DNA from: Notolepis coatsorum
Lineage: Eukaryota > Chordata > Actinopteri > Aulopiformes > Paralepididae
Length of the DNA: 64,000 bases
Assembly (NCBI GenBank): GCA_963971535.1
Contig: OZ020590.1
Coordinates: forward strand, 153,492,034-153,556,033
Reading direction: 5' to 3'
Below are positions 23,050-32,282 of this stretch, piece after piece (positions within the stretch are counted from its first letter, which is position 1; every line of letters starts with the position of its first letter). The translations under genes and the position numbers were made by a program. The notes beneath the pieces were generated by a model. It was given only the letters and a program-made list of their open reading frames with translations. It searched no databases and was not told the origin of the DNA.

Positions 23050-23564
23050 GCCTGCGAACCCCAGCTACTAGGACGGAGAGGCTTAGGCTAAGCTTCTTCC
23101 CCCAGGCCATCAGAGCCTTGAACAATGAACATTGAGAGACACAGAAACTGAACTATCCACACACAAGCACACACAAGCACTTACACGACACGCACGCTGA
23201 GCACGCTCACACACTAGCAGCCACTTTAACACTCATGCCGCACATACGCACACTTATGGCCAGAGGAAAGGCCACTTTAAATTAGTATAACATCAGGAAC
23301 AGTGTATTGCACTACTAAAGCTACCTAGCATGTCCTATATGCTCTGTAAATACTATGTACAGATACCGAGATGGCACACCATGTACCTGTTTATTGCACT
23401 GTTGTTTTTACTGGATTCTATTAATATGTTGTACCACTGTATTTTTTATTGGATTCTATTATATGTTGTACCACTGTATTGCACATCGTCGCGGGCAAGA
23501 CCAGCCGCATTTCATTGTATACCTGTATGCCGTGACAATTAAAACTCTTGACTTGACTTGACTA
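23050..23564 (+). mobile_element. Rex1-like LINE 3' end
   Basis: The left end encodes the last residues of a reverse transcriptase (RTERLRLSFFPQAIRALNNE), like RLRSSFYPQAIRLLNEQ at 35023. A 3' UTR follows, with ATTAAAACTC and a (CTTGA)n tail ending at 23564. It sits inside the ORF1 copy: the left flank ends CCACTATA and the right flank resumes TATACTCC, an apparent short target duplication. Confidence 0.7.
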
Positions 23565-23625
23565 TACTCCATTCTGTCACAACCCGACTCCTTCCCTTTG
23601 CCCTGAGACTTGTTTAATATTTGTG
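23565..23625 (-). pseudogene. I-like LINE ORF1 copy 2, segment 3
   Basis: Short continuation (CCCGACTCCTTCCCTTTG) resembling 27018-27035 of the other ORF1 copy. It ends where the flanking DNA element arm begins. Confidence 0.45.
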
Positions 23626-24148
23626 TATCGATACACAAATGTTCTAGAATGTTTGATGACAGCATACTGTGACATCACGAATGCTCTAGAATGTTCCATT
23701 ATGACAGCATACTGTGACATCACAAATGTTCTAGAATGGTTGACTATGACATCATACTGTGACATCACGAATATTCTAGAAGGTTCTATTATGACAAATA
23801 ATACGGTTCAATGACTTTATCTAAATCCAATCAATATTCCTAATGCCGTTTCAATGTAAGGTTATAAAGATAAACATATAAACATTCATATAATACAATA
23901 ACCTAAATATATAGCTTTGGCTCCTCTACAATACACTTACCTAGGATTTGACTTGATTCAACAACAAAGCAGTCGGGGCAATGGCAAGCCGAAAACGGTC
24001 GAAAGTGTAGTTATTTGAAGTTTGGATTTTTTTTTTCGACTGAGGTAGGTAGATTACATTTTTAGAGACTAAAGTACCGAAAAAGGGTACCGTCGGGTAC
24101 CGGTATCGATTCACAGGTACCGGTACCGTATCGGTTCAAATGTGAACG
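23626..24148. mobile_element. Right arm of element T (partner 27430-27875)
   Basis: Near-identical to 27430-27862: a short satellite, then unique sequence, then a GGTACCGG-rich subterminal region. The copy lacks the last CGTACCCATCCCTA terminus present at 27862-27875, so it is decapitated. The satellite (23636-23795) has more units here than at 27437. Confidence 0.75.
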
Positions 24149-24188
24149 ATAAATAAAGATCAAATCAAATCTAACTGAAGAAGTTATC

Positions 24189-24796
24189 CAGAGTCGGCGC
24201 CAGAACCCATTTAACAGGGGGGCATATGGTAATTTCGGGGGGGCATACATTCCCTAAATAAAATATAGGCTTCACGAATTTCCCGCAAACCAACACACAT
24301 TTCAAAACATGAGTGCGCACACCCCTTCCTGACATAGAGCGACACGAGCGAGCGAGAAAAAGTTATTAAAATGTATTCGTTTCAATCCTGACCTGCCGCG
24401 AGCGACAGTGAACTGAGCAGCGATGTCGTTCACCCCTCAAATATTCGCTCACTGTGTCTCTAGTTGAGCGATTACTCGGCCGAGTCCCGCCCCTAAACAC
24501 TTTTTATTGGTTGAGAATCGCAGGCTGCTTTGCCCCTGTGTGCTTCCAACCCAGGTAACACACACACAGACACACTCTGACACGCGCTGCGTCATATCAG
24601 GACAGTGTCGTGCGCGATTTCGTCTCCAATTCGCTCGCTCTTTCTTTCTCACGTCACAAACACACTCGTGTCTCGCGCACACACACACACAAATTAAACA
24701 GTATGAAATATAATAATTGCCCATGACGTTTGGAGGGGCACAGTGCGCCATCTGGGGGGGCATGGCCCGCGAATCCCCCCCATGGCGCCGACACTG
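24189..24796. mobile_element. Non-autonomous hAT element with imperfect 8-bp duplication
   Basis: 608 bp. Termini CAGAGTCGGCGCC and GGCGCCGACACTG are inverted repeats. Flanks AAGTTATC (24181-24188) and CAGTTATC (24797-24804) match 7 of 8. Poly-G stretches (GGGGGGCAT) lie inside both ends. No transposase. Confidence 0.8.
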
Positions 24797-24865
24797 CAGT
24801 TATCCCTCTTCTAACAAGAGAGAAAAACGTATAGTTTAGCTTTAAACTATAACGTCATTGCTTAT

Positions 24866-27800
24866 TAGGGATGGGTACCGAATTGGGTACTTTTAAAGGT
24901 ACTTACCGAAACACATCGGTACTACCGAGTATCGGTTCACGTGAGATACCGTAAAAGAAAGAAAAATTATTCTTTTTTGTTGCACTTTTTTTTATATTTT
25001 TTTTAACCTTTTTTCTTTTCATGTCAACGTTCACACGCACAATATATACGTATCAGGGCCGACGTTCCACTCTATTGGTTAAAGTTGCTTACTCGTGAGT
25101 AGTACGTTCGTTGATAAAGAAAAATAAGGTCCACAGCCGCTCCAGTGTAAAACAGATATCCAAATGGTTTATTTCTCTTCCACAGCGAAGTCTTTCTTTA
25201 CAGAAGTGATCCTAAAGCTATTTTCCTAAATATTCACGTCACTACAAGGTAAGAAAACTGTATTTTCCCCGTCTCCAAAATCACCGCCGACTCGACACAT
25301 GGAAATTCCTCCTCACCTGAAAGCCGTAAATCAACTTGCCGGCTCTTTCCACAGCAAAACGGTCGGCAAGGCACCTTGGTTGAGAGATGCAGGCTTCAAT
25401 CTATGTTGTTTAGTCTATCCGTTCAGTACTGCTCAGCACTGTTTCAAGATGCACAATGAGCTCTTCTTCTTATTTTCTTCTTATTTGAATTTCCGGCAGA
25501 GTAGACGCATCGTGGCGTATTACTGCCCTCCGCAATTCTTTTTATGGGCTCTTCTTCTTCTCCTTCTTCTCCTTCTTCACCTTCTTTTTCTTCTTCTACT
25601 GGACCCCGTCATCAACTACATTGTCCATTGGAGTGCAGCTACTGCTGCTACTTCCTGCCTGAGCCCCCCTCCGCGGGACCCTCCTTGCCCCCTGCTATCT
25701 TATCCTGGGCTGCTTTGTCCCTCGCAGCCTTGTCCCTCGCAGCCCCCTCAGCCAATTCATTACACACCTCCTTCCAGTCCAGACCTTCCAATCCCAGATG
25801 TTGAACCGCTATCCTAACAATCATCTTCACCATCTCTGTTCTACCCTTAGCCTCTGCCATACCAGTAACTACCCCTGCCACGAAGGCCACAATACCTAAT
25901 TTCTCCTCCCTTCCCCTCTCTCTTTCCACCTGCTCTACCCTCACTGCCAAATGCCCTCCTTCAACCCCCTGCACCCTTTCTTGGCTACCCTGTCCTGCCC
26001 TGCTAACCGCCCCAGCATACGTCAACTTACCCTCCCTTCTCTCTCTCCGATCCGCGACCTCCTTCATCATCACCTCGCACCCCCGAAACGCTACACTATG
26101 CTCCCCACCACAACTACAGCACTTCGGCTTCACTCCCTCTCCACATTTCCCATATTCATGTTCCCCGCCACACCTAGCGCACCTCATCCCCTTCATACAC
26201 GTGGTAGCTATATGGCCAAACCCCTGGCACCTATAGCACCTAAGAGGATTATGAACAAATTCCCTAACCCTATACATCCTACGCCCTACAAACACCTCCC
26301 TAGGAACAACCCCACCCTCAAACGTAATCACTACCATCCCCGTCACTGCCCTCTCCGCTCCCCTCTTCATCCTTGCTGCACTCTTAACTATGCCATTACG
26401 CCCGTCCTCCTTTAGCTCTTCCACCAGCTGCTCTACTGTAACCTCGACCGGTACCCCAGCTATCACCCCCTTACATCCCCCCCCCCTCTTCTCCCCTACT
26501 CTCGCCACCTTACTTATACCCACCCCCCCAATGCTCTGCATCTTCCTAGCCACCTCCACCTGCCCCTCACTACCACACCGTACGGCCAGATTCCCATCCC
26601 ACAAAACGTTCACGTACTTTACCTCTCCTAATCGCTCGGCAATGAGTTTGGGCCACTCGAGCCTACCTACTTTCCTCTCATCCCTCTCCCCCTCAAGCCT
26701 GACCACTATATGGATCACTTCCGCTTTTGCCACATCTTTTCCTGCACCCTCGTCTCCCGGCCCACTTGAGCTATCGTCCCCCCCTTTCTTCCTCTTCCCC
26801 CCTTCTCCCCCCCTCTCCTCCCCCCTACTCTCACTATCCCCATCGCTGTCGTTCCTCTCCGTCCGCTTCTTCCTCTTCTTCCCCACCGTTTCCCACCCCT
26901 CCTCCTCCCTCTCTTCTTTCTCCCTCTCCTCCCCACTGTACTCCGACTGATCGCGAATATCGGTCGTTAGCTCCATTTGCCGTTCTTCCTCTTCCTTCTT
27001 CTTCTTCTTTACACCATCCGACTCCTTCCCTTTGTCTTCCACCATCTCCGAGACCTCCTTCTCACTTCCCTCTCCGTAGTCTTCCACCATCTCCGAGACC
27101 TCCTTCTCACTTCCCTCTCCACACGTCACACCCCGAGGGGACACTGGGCTCGCACCCGGTGACTCGCGTCCCTCCTGACGCAAGCCCTCATTCCACTCGC
27201 TCCCATCTCGATTCACCCAAAACCCTGGACATTCTTGCACCGGCCGGGGCCATTCACGAGGACTCCACTCTCCCCGCTCTCCATAAGCTGCATGGCTCGC
27301 CTTCCACCACCGCTCACTCCCCCTCAGCATTACCCAGCGGTTCATTCGTGTTAGCTAGTCCAATGAGATCTGCATGGCTTCAATCTATGTTCTTCCTCCT
27401 GAGAGATAGAATTGTTGTTGAATATATATAGATACACAAATGTTCTAGACTGTTTGATTATGACAGCATACTGTGACATCACGAATGTTCTAGACGGTTC
27501 TATTATGACAAATAATACGGTTCAATGACTTTATCTAAATCCAATCAATATTCCTAATGCCGTTTCAATGTAAGGTTATAAAAATAAACATATAAACATT
27601 CATATAATACAATAACCTAAATATATAGCTTTGGCTCCTCTACAATACACTTACCTAGGATTTTACTTGATTCAACAACAAAGCAGTCGGGGCAATGGCA
27701 AGCCGAAATCGGTCAAAAGTGTAGTTATTTGAAGTTTGGATATTTTTTTTCCGACTGAGGTAGGTAGATTACATTTTTAGAGACTAAAGTACCGAAAAAG

Positions 27801-27875
27801 GGTACCGTTGGGTACCGGTATCGATTCACAGGTACCGGTACCGTGTCGGTTCAAATGTGAACGTACCCATCCCTA
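24866..27875. mobile_element. Element T: hAT-like DNA element carrying an ORF1-only LINE
   Basis: 3,010 bp with a perfect 8-bp duplication TTGCTTAT (24858-24865 and 27876-27883). It has 13-bp terminal inverted repeats TAGGGATGGGTAC. The 8-bp duplication and the terminus fit the hAT superfamily. The arms (24866-25390 and 27392-27875) have no transposase. The centre is a minus-strand I-like LINE ORF1 bounded by a 16-bp direct repeat, GGCTTCAATCTATGTT (25392-25407 and 27376-27391). A related right arm without this cargo boundary lies at 23626. Either the LINE entered the element after it landed, or it moved as cargo. Confidence 0.8.
25648..27345 (-). CDS. I-like LINE ORF1 protein (Gag-like, three zinc knuckles), intact frame
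   Basis: 565 residues with no internal stop. The first half is charged and low in complexity (Glu/Lys/Arg-rich, residues about 60-210). A conserved block follows (EVIHIVVRLEGERDERKVGR to VNVLWDGNLAVRCGSEG, about 215-265). Near residues 365-420 lie CCHC-type knuckles (CYRCQGFGHIATTC, CARCGGEHEYGKC, CCSCGGEHSVAFRGC). Such ORF1 proteins bind the LINE RNA. No ORF2 follows: after the stop the sequence goes almost at once to the (GAA)n-type 3' tail region (25464-25610). This looks like a HAL1-style half-LINE that would need ORF2 in trans. The start is the first Met (27345); it is not otherwise supported. Confidence 0.75.
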   Translation of the reverse strand: MNRWVMLRGSERWWKASHAAYGERGEWSPREWPRPVQECPGFWVNRDGSEWNEGLRQEGRESPGASPVSPRGVTCGEGSEKEVSEMVEDYGEGSEKEVSEMVEDKGKESDGVKKKKKEEEERQMELTTDIRDQSEYSGEEREKEEREEEGWETVGKKRKKRTERNDSDGDSESRGEERGGEGGKRKKGGDDSSSGPGDEGAGKDVAKAEVIHIVVRLEGERDERKVGRLEWPKLIAERLGEVKYVNVLWDGNLAVRCGSEGQVEVARKMQSIGGVGISKVARVGEKRGGGCKGVIAGVPVEVTVEQLVEELKEDGRNGIVKSAARMKRGAERAVTGMVVITFEGGVVPREVFVGRRMYRVREFVHNPLRCYRCQGFGHIATTCMKGMRCARCGGEHEYGKCGEGVKPKCCSCGGEHSVAFRGCEVMMKEVADRRERREGKLTYAGAVSRAGQGSQERVQGVEGGHLAVRVEQVERERGREEKLGIVAFVAGVVTGMAEAKGRTEMVKMIVRIAVQHLGLEGLDWKEVCNELAEGAARDKAARDKAAQDKIAGGKEGPAEGGSGRK

Positions 27876-27931
27876 TTGCTTATGTCCAGAGATTCCAGCT
27901 TTGATAACTAAAGTAATGACACTTGACTTAC

Positions 27932-28103
27932 CTGTTATATTATGTTTTGCCTTTTTAAACATGTCCCTTATCACGCCGTCCACGACAGCTGTCACGAGAC
28001 GCGCACTGAGAGCTGGCCAGTATACCGCGGGACCTTTTATGAAACATTCTGATATTTTCGCGGGCACAAGACCACTGCACAAGACCCGCGAAAATATCTC
28101 CAT
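27932..28103 (-). CDS. Candidate first coding exon of an unknown gene
   Basis: On minus, an ATG with G at -3 and +4 opens a frame for MEIFSRVLCSGL continuing to FKKAKHNIT (57 codons plus one base). It then meets ACAG/GTAAGT, a full consensus splice donor at 27931. The N-terminus is hydrophobic with spaced Arg/Lys, possibly a targeting sequence. The next exon would lie left of 27931, on the far side of element T, and I did not find it. I do not recognise the protein. A chance frame of this length is possible; the donor and start context are what raise it above noise. Confidence 0.35.
28051..28098. repeat. Perfect 14-bp stem hairpin
   Basis: GATATTTTCGCGGG (28051-28064) and its exact reverse complement CCCGCGAAAATATC (28085-28098) are separated by 20 bases. 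On the minus strand the stem begins four bases into the candidate exon's coding sequence. Confidence 0.85.
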
Positions 28104-28111
28104 AACAGTTA

Positions 28112-28330
28112 AATAAGAGATAAGATAAGATATAAGATATTCCTTTATTAATCCCCTTGGGGAAATTCATGACACACACATACAGCTTCAACGTCTCATA
28201 AATGATATTAACAACAACACAATCATTACATTTTTACAGTAACAATGGCACAGCATAAATTCAACAGACATGTACATTTGTTGATACATGTCAGCATTAC
28301 AGGAGGCCTGAGACACTGTATGCGATAGCC
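28112..28330 (-). mobile_element. LINE D 3' tail (TTATC-type)
   Basis: On minus: CCCCAAGGGGATTAATAAAG, then a (TATCT)n tail. The same end recurs at 31911. It supplies an AATAAA signal downstream of the 186-codon frame at 28791-29351. Confidence 0.65.
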
Positions 28331-28380
28331 GGCAGCCTACGTATGGCTGTGGCGCCTGGTGAACTGGAGGGAGGGCGGAG

Positions 28381-28411
<31 letters not shown>

Positions 28412-28790
28412 GGTTAAGGAATTTGGTTGTGGAGCAGTCAAGGGGGGGGTGGGCCCCCACCGTCGAGCATCAGAGGCAGCCTACGTATGGCTGTGGCGCC
28501 AGATGAGTCACAACAGCAGGTGCAGATGGGGTGGGTTGGGGTGGGTGGTGGGGTGGGGGTAGGGGGGGGCCTCATCAATCTTATCGCTTTCAGCTAGTAC
28601 AGACCGTCCCCTCTTTCCCAGAATCACACATCGCCGGTGAGTCAACTCCTCCGCGTTGACCCTGGCCTCGGTCCGTTCCACAGCAGAAAGGATAAGGAGG
28701 GTGTGGGAAGGGGGAGGGGGGGGGGGGGGTGATAACAGATGCAGCTCGAGGCAGATATGCCGCATATAGTTAAAAACAGGTCAATTTTGT
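28331..28790. repeat. Low-complexity region with G runs and a 26-bp direct repeat
   Basis: GGCAGCCTACGTATGGCTGT(GGCGCC) occurs twice, near 28330 and 28476. There are long G runs at 28382-28410, 28442-28450 and 28720-28728. I see no gene here. On minus it is the likely 3' UTR of the 186-codon frame. Confidence 0.6.
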
Positions 28791-29351
28791 CTAATCATCG
28801 TCACCATCGTCGTATCCCCTATTACGGTACGGTGGCATTTTTATTTTCACGTCCCTGATTTCCGACGTCATGTCCAGTATGGCCTGTGACCGCGAAAGTT
28901 CCTCCGCATGGTTAGAAGCAAGTCTCTCAAGAATTGTCTTCAAGCATGACTGTTCGTCTACATGATAGTCCAACATGGTCTTGGAGCTCAATTGTTCATC
29001 ACCGCGCAGGGTACTTAGATCAGCGATCTTCTTAAACAGTTCCATCAGGTTATCCTTGATCCCGGCCAGATCCCTGGCCTGGGAAATCAACTTCTTCCGA
29101 ATTAGCTTCAGACAGTACCAGATCCAGCAGCTGACGGTGCCCAGGCCGAGCAGCATGACAATTAGAAGATATACGTCCTCAACGTCGTTTATCTCCAGTG
29201 GGAAAAAGCATATTGCGAGCCAGGTCCCGTAAGAATTTATGGTGTATCCCGCCTGATAGCTCCCAAGAGGGCATAATGGGTCATCCGCATTCTGCTTCCT
29301 TGTAGAGAATATGCGATCAATCGCTGTAAAAGCCCAGCTTATTAGATCCAT
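28791..29351 (-). CDS. Orphan 186-residue one-pass membrane, helix-rich protein
   Basis: Start context AATATGG is strong (A at -3, G at +4). The protein begins MDLISWAFTAIDRIFSTRK. One hydrophobic segment lies at about residues 60-81 (VYLLIVMLLGLGTVSCWIWY), followed by basic residues (LIRKKL). Residues about 88-170 are charged and probably helical or coiled-coil. The end is acidic (RGYDDGDDD). I cannot assign a family; reverse transcriptase, transposase, Gag and zinc-finger motifs are absent. There is no intron inside. Upstream to 29640 is non-repetitive with a TAA run. Downstream is a LINE-type tail with AATAAA at 28150. It could be an intronless gene, a processed copy or cargo of a non-autonomous element. 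Confidence 0.5.
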   Translation of the reverse strand: MDLISWAFTAIDRIFSTRKQNADDPLCPLGSYQAGYTINSYGTWLAICFFPLEINDVEDVYLLIVMLLGLGTVSCWIWYCLKLIRKKLISQARDLAGIKDNLMELFKKIADLSTLRGDEQLSSKTMLDYHVDEQSCLKTILERLASNHAEELSRSQAILDMTSEIRDVKIKMPPYRNRGYDDGDDD

Positions 29352-29774
29352 ATTACGGTCAAAAGTCGAGTTGAGTTGAGGATTCTGCTGTAAAAAAGAA
29401 AGAAGAAAAAGGCCAAAACGTCTGAGCGTTCTCCAGCGAGTGCAGATCTAGGCTCCGGTGAAAACGAGCTGTAAGGGCTGGTACGGACGTCTCCAAGCGG
29501 ATAAGAGAGAGGCCTTGAGGTGTTTTCTCTGGAGGAGGGAGAGGAGATAAAAATGCGACTGCTCCTGGGAAGAGTGGGCGTGTAAATACGCCTATACGGG
29601 CTAAAGAGTTATGATAATAATAATAAATGTAACGAGTGATCCTAATAAAATGTCTATTCGATTCATGCATGTCTGACTGTTAAACAAGTAAAAAATTATG
29701 TAAATATGTTGTTAGAATGGTACAAATATTCATCTGGTGACATTCTTCATAGCATTAACACATTTATTGACCCA
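29352..29774. other. Possible 5' region of the 186-codon frame
   Basis: No repeat recognised to about 29690. It contains a GGAGGAGGGAGAGGAG stretch and a TAATAATAATAA run (about 29613-29625). No TATA box is clear on minus. Confidence 0.35.
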
Positions 29775-30290
29775 GAAAATGTATAGTTTGACACCAAAAT
29801 TGATCTTCTATGTTCAACATTCTAACAACAAACACTAACCCAACATTCACATTTTTGGCAGTTGTTAGAATGTTCGACACATGTGTACCACATGCACAAA
29901 CCTGCTTGATTATTGCCCCAAATAGCATGCAAGTTGGACAAAGTGGGTATGTCTGGAAAGAAGAGGCTTGTGGGTACCTATAAAACCAATGTGCACTCTG
30001 ATATATTCATGTGAATATCCAAGGGACCTTTTGGAAGATGAGCATGGCAGTTTTTTCTAGGCGAAAATTTTACATAATTTTGAATCATTGCCTATTAAAA
30101 CCCCCTTCCCAACAGTTGGGATTAATGAAATGGTACAAATGGAAAGCTTAGCTTCTCTAGTTTACAGGGATACCAATACCTTTGTGTTCGCTCAAATATT
30201 GAGCGCGCTATGGACCAAGATATTTATTAATGGGCAGAACCTTGATTTTACATGGCGGCCATCTTGAAATCCATCATGATGACGTGGAGG
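29775..30290. repeat. Repeat R, second copy (inverted relative to 20345-20826)
   Basis: Contains the uninterrupted site TTTGACACCAAAATTGATCT that the hAT element split at 20827. It ends near TGATGACGTGG. Confidence 0.65.
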
Positions 30291-30760
30291 TTTCTCTATG
30301 ACAACACGTGAAACACAAATTCACTCATAATTCATAATTATTATTAATTTACATATACCTATATATAAAAATATATATATATATATATTTATATATATAT
30401 TTTTTTTTAATTATTATTATTAATTTTTTTTTATTATAAATGTTTTTCCTCTGTAAAAGAAATGCGAGTGAATTTTTCAAAAATGGCCAAAATTGACAGC
30501 TCTGATCAGGCCTGCACTGCAGTATTGCCTGCAGTAATTATTCGTGAAGAAAACTTCACAGGTGTGACCCATTGTTAAATAAATAATAAATAACAGCGAA
30601 TCAAAATAGGCTATTAACTTCATCTAAGCACGGTCTGTGCAGTTAAACTCTTGCCATTGAATGGAGGATTGATTGATTGACAGCCCTTGACATCCAATAC
30701 ACGGAGGTTGAATATGATTGGCAGCCTTGTAAATCCAATCAGAGATTGCTGCATTGCAAA
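30291..30760. other. AT-rich sequence without genes
   Basis: Includes a (TA)n and T-rich stretch at about 30356-30440. No reading frame of note. Confidence 0.6.
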
Positions 30761-31005
30761 GTCAAAATGGGTCAGCTGCATGTCCGGAGGATAGGTTTAG
30801 CTCGGGCCAATCTCAAGTTTCTCAAGTTTCTTTATTAGTTGTCATACAGAAGTACAGAATATTTTTATACAAAATGTAACATAAAGAAGCATTTTGTATA
30901 AAAGTATTCTGTACTTCTGTATGACAACTAATAAAGAAACTTGAGAAACTTGAGATTGGCCCGAGCTAAACCTATCCTCCGGACATGCAGCTGGTCCCAT
31001 TTTGA
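30761..31005. repeat. Palindrome: 116-bp arms, 13-bp loop
   Basis: Left arm 30761-30876 and right arm 30890-31005 are inverted copies with a few mismatches and one small indel. Each arm contains host-like sequence (GCATGTCCGGAGGATAGG) joined to a Rex1-like LINE end (TAGTTGTCATACAGAAGTAC) through a (CTCAAGTTT)n tail. The same LINE end is at 34540 in the full-length copy. Confidence 0.9.
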
Positions 31006-31421
31006 CTATGTGAAAATTGAGACTATGAGAAAGTTGTTGTTTAGTAGTTAGTAAGCTGTACAGCTATAACAAGTCAATTCAGGCTAAATTAAACTTTGCG
31101 CCAACATTAGGACCGAAGTATAAACCAGCAACTGAGCAACATGAAGAAGTGGATTTATGCATCTGGATCAGAAAAAACGTTGTGGATGAAAAAGTAAGTA
31201 GGCTACAGTGCTTGTATGCTAACAGTAGCTAGCCAGCTTAGACTACATCACAATGATAATCACCAAGCTAACTTACTGTACACACTGTAGGGCTGGGCAA
31301 TTAATCGAAACAGAATCGCGATATCGATTCATAGACCTATGCAATCTCATTTCTAAGTTATGACTATTTTCTTTTATTACATTTTTCTTTTTTTTTTTTT
31401 ACTTTTTTAATTATTTTATCT
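31006..31421. other. Unassigned sequence
   Basis: No gene. GTAGGGCTGGGCAATTAATC near 31288 looks like a hAT-type terminus whose partner end I did not find. Confidence 0.35.
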
Positions 31422-31905
31422 GGGTTGAACATGATTTGTGGAACTCCCTCTGGTGTTGTGGTCGTGGTATTCACTGACCTTTGGGAAGTATTTTGACATG
31501 CACATGGGTATCTTAGTGGTGTAGTGTATCTTGTAGACCAGGCCCATTGCAAGTTGCTGTACTCTGTCGTCTACTCTAAGCCATCCTAGGTTGTCAAAGT
31601 GGACAGGGGTGAGGTGGGTTTTAGGAGTAAGGTCAAGCAGTAGTCTGACCAGTTTGTTTTGTGATGTTTGTAATCTTGTTTTTAGTGCCTTTGAGGTGCT
31701 TTGGTACCATGAGGTGCAAGCATAGTTGTAGTACCCTTGAATGAGTGCTCCTGTTAGAGTCTTCAAGGTATTCTTGTTTACCAGAGAGGAGATCCGGTAC
31801 AGGAATCTAGTTCGTTGGTTGACTTAGTTTTATTACATTGGATCCCATTTTGTCACAGGAAAGATTTGCCTCTATAGGATGGAACCCAGGTAGGTAATTT
31901 CATCT
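31422..31905 (-). pseudogene. LINE A reverse transcriptase C-terminal fragment
   Basis: On minus: LTGALIQGYYNYACTSWYQS, then RTHL-like and DNLGWLRVDDRVQQLAMG motifs. The part ending GSSTNHVQPR runs into a T-rich stretch. Both the 3' UTR and the catalytic core are missing. Confidence 0.7.
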
Positions 31906-31910
31906 TTCCT

Positions 31911-32282
31911 TTTAAGATAAGATAAGATATTCCTTTATTGATCCCCTTGGGGAAATTCAGGCATCATAGCAGCATGGGGAAAGGGGGGGGGGGTACAGGT
32001 AGTGAAAACAACACAAGCAGTGTAAACAAATAGGTCAATATAATTTACTATCTAACTAACTGAAATATACATTATTCATTATTCACAGTATCACAGTATC
32101 CACATAAGGTGCAGTATGCATAAGGTAGTGTTATTGTCCTACTTGGGTTCCTATTAGTTCTAGGTCGATGTCTGGGAGCAGTCACTGCCCACTGTTGTGG
32201 AGCCTGATGGCCACTGGTATGAAGGACTGTCCGAGGCGGTTAGTTGAGTGTCGGGGGGGTATGAGTCTGTGGCTTCCTTGTC
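31911..32282 (-). mobile_element. LINE D 3' end
   Basis: The tail GATAAGATAAGATATTCCTT with CCCCTTGGGGAAATT matches the tail at 28112. Near 32170-32260 the minus strand encodes a reverse transcriptase C-terminus of the type FIPVAIRLHNSG. Confidence 0.65.

Noticed and set aside
26390..27431. Pro/Ser-rich plus frames up to 234 codons
   Set aside because: Antisense of the charged N-terminal half of the LINE ORF1 protein; composition-driven.
24866..27875. Autonomous hAT transposon
   Set aside because: Termini and duplication fit hAT, but no transposase is encoded. The only long frame is LINE ORF1.
28359..28765. Short frames across the G runs (Gly-rich plus, Pro-rich minus)
   Set aside because: Translations of homopolymer G/C tracts.
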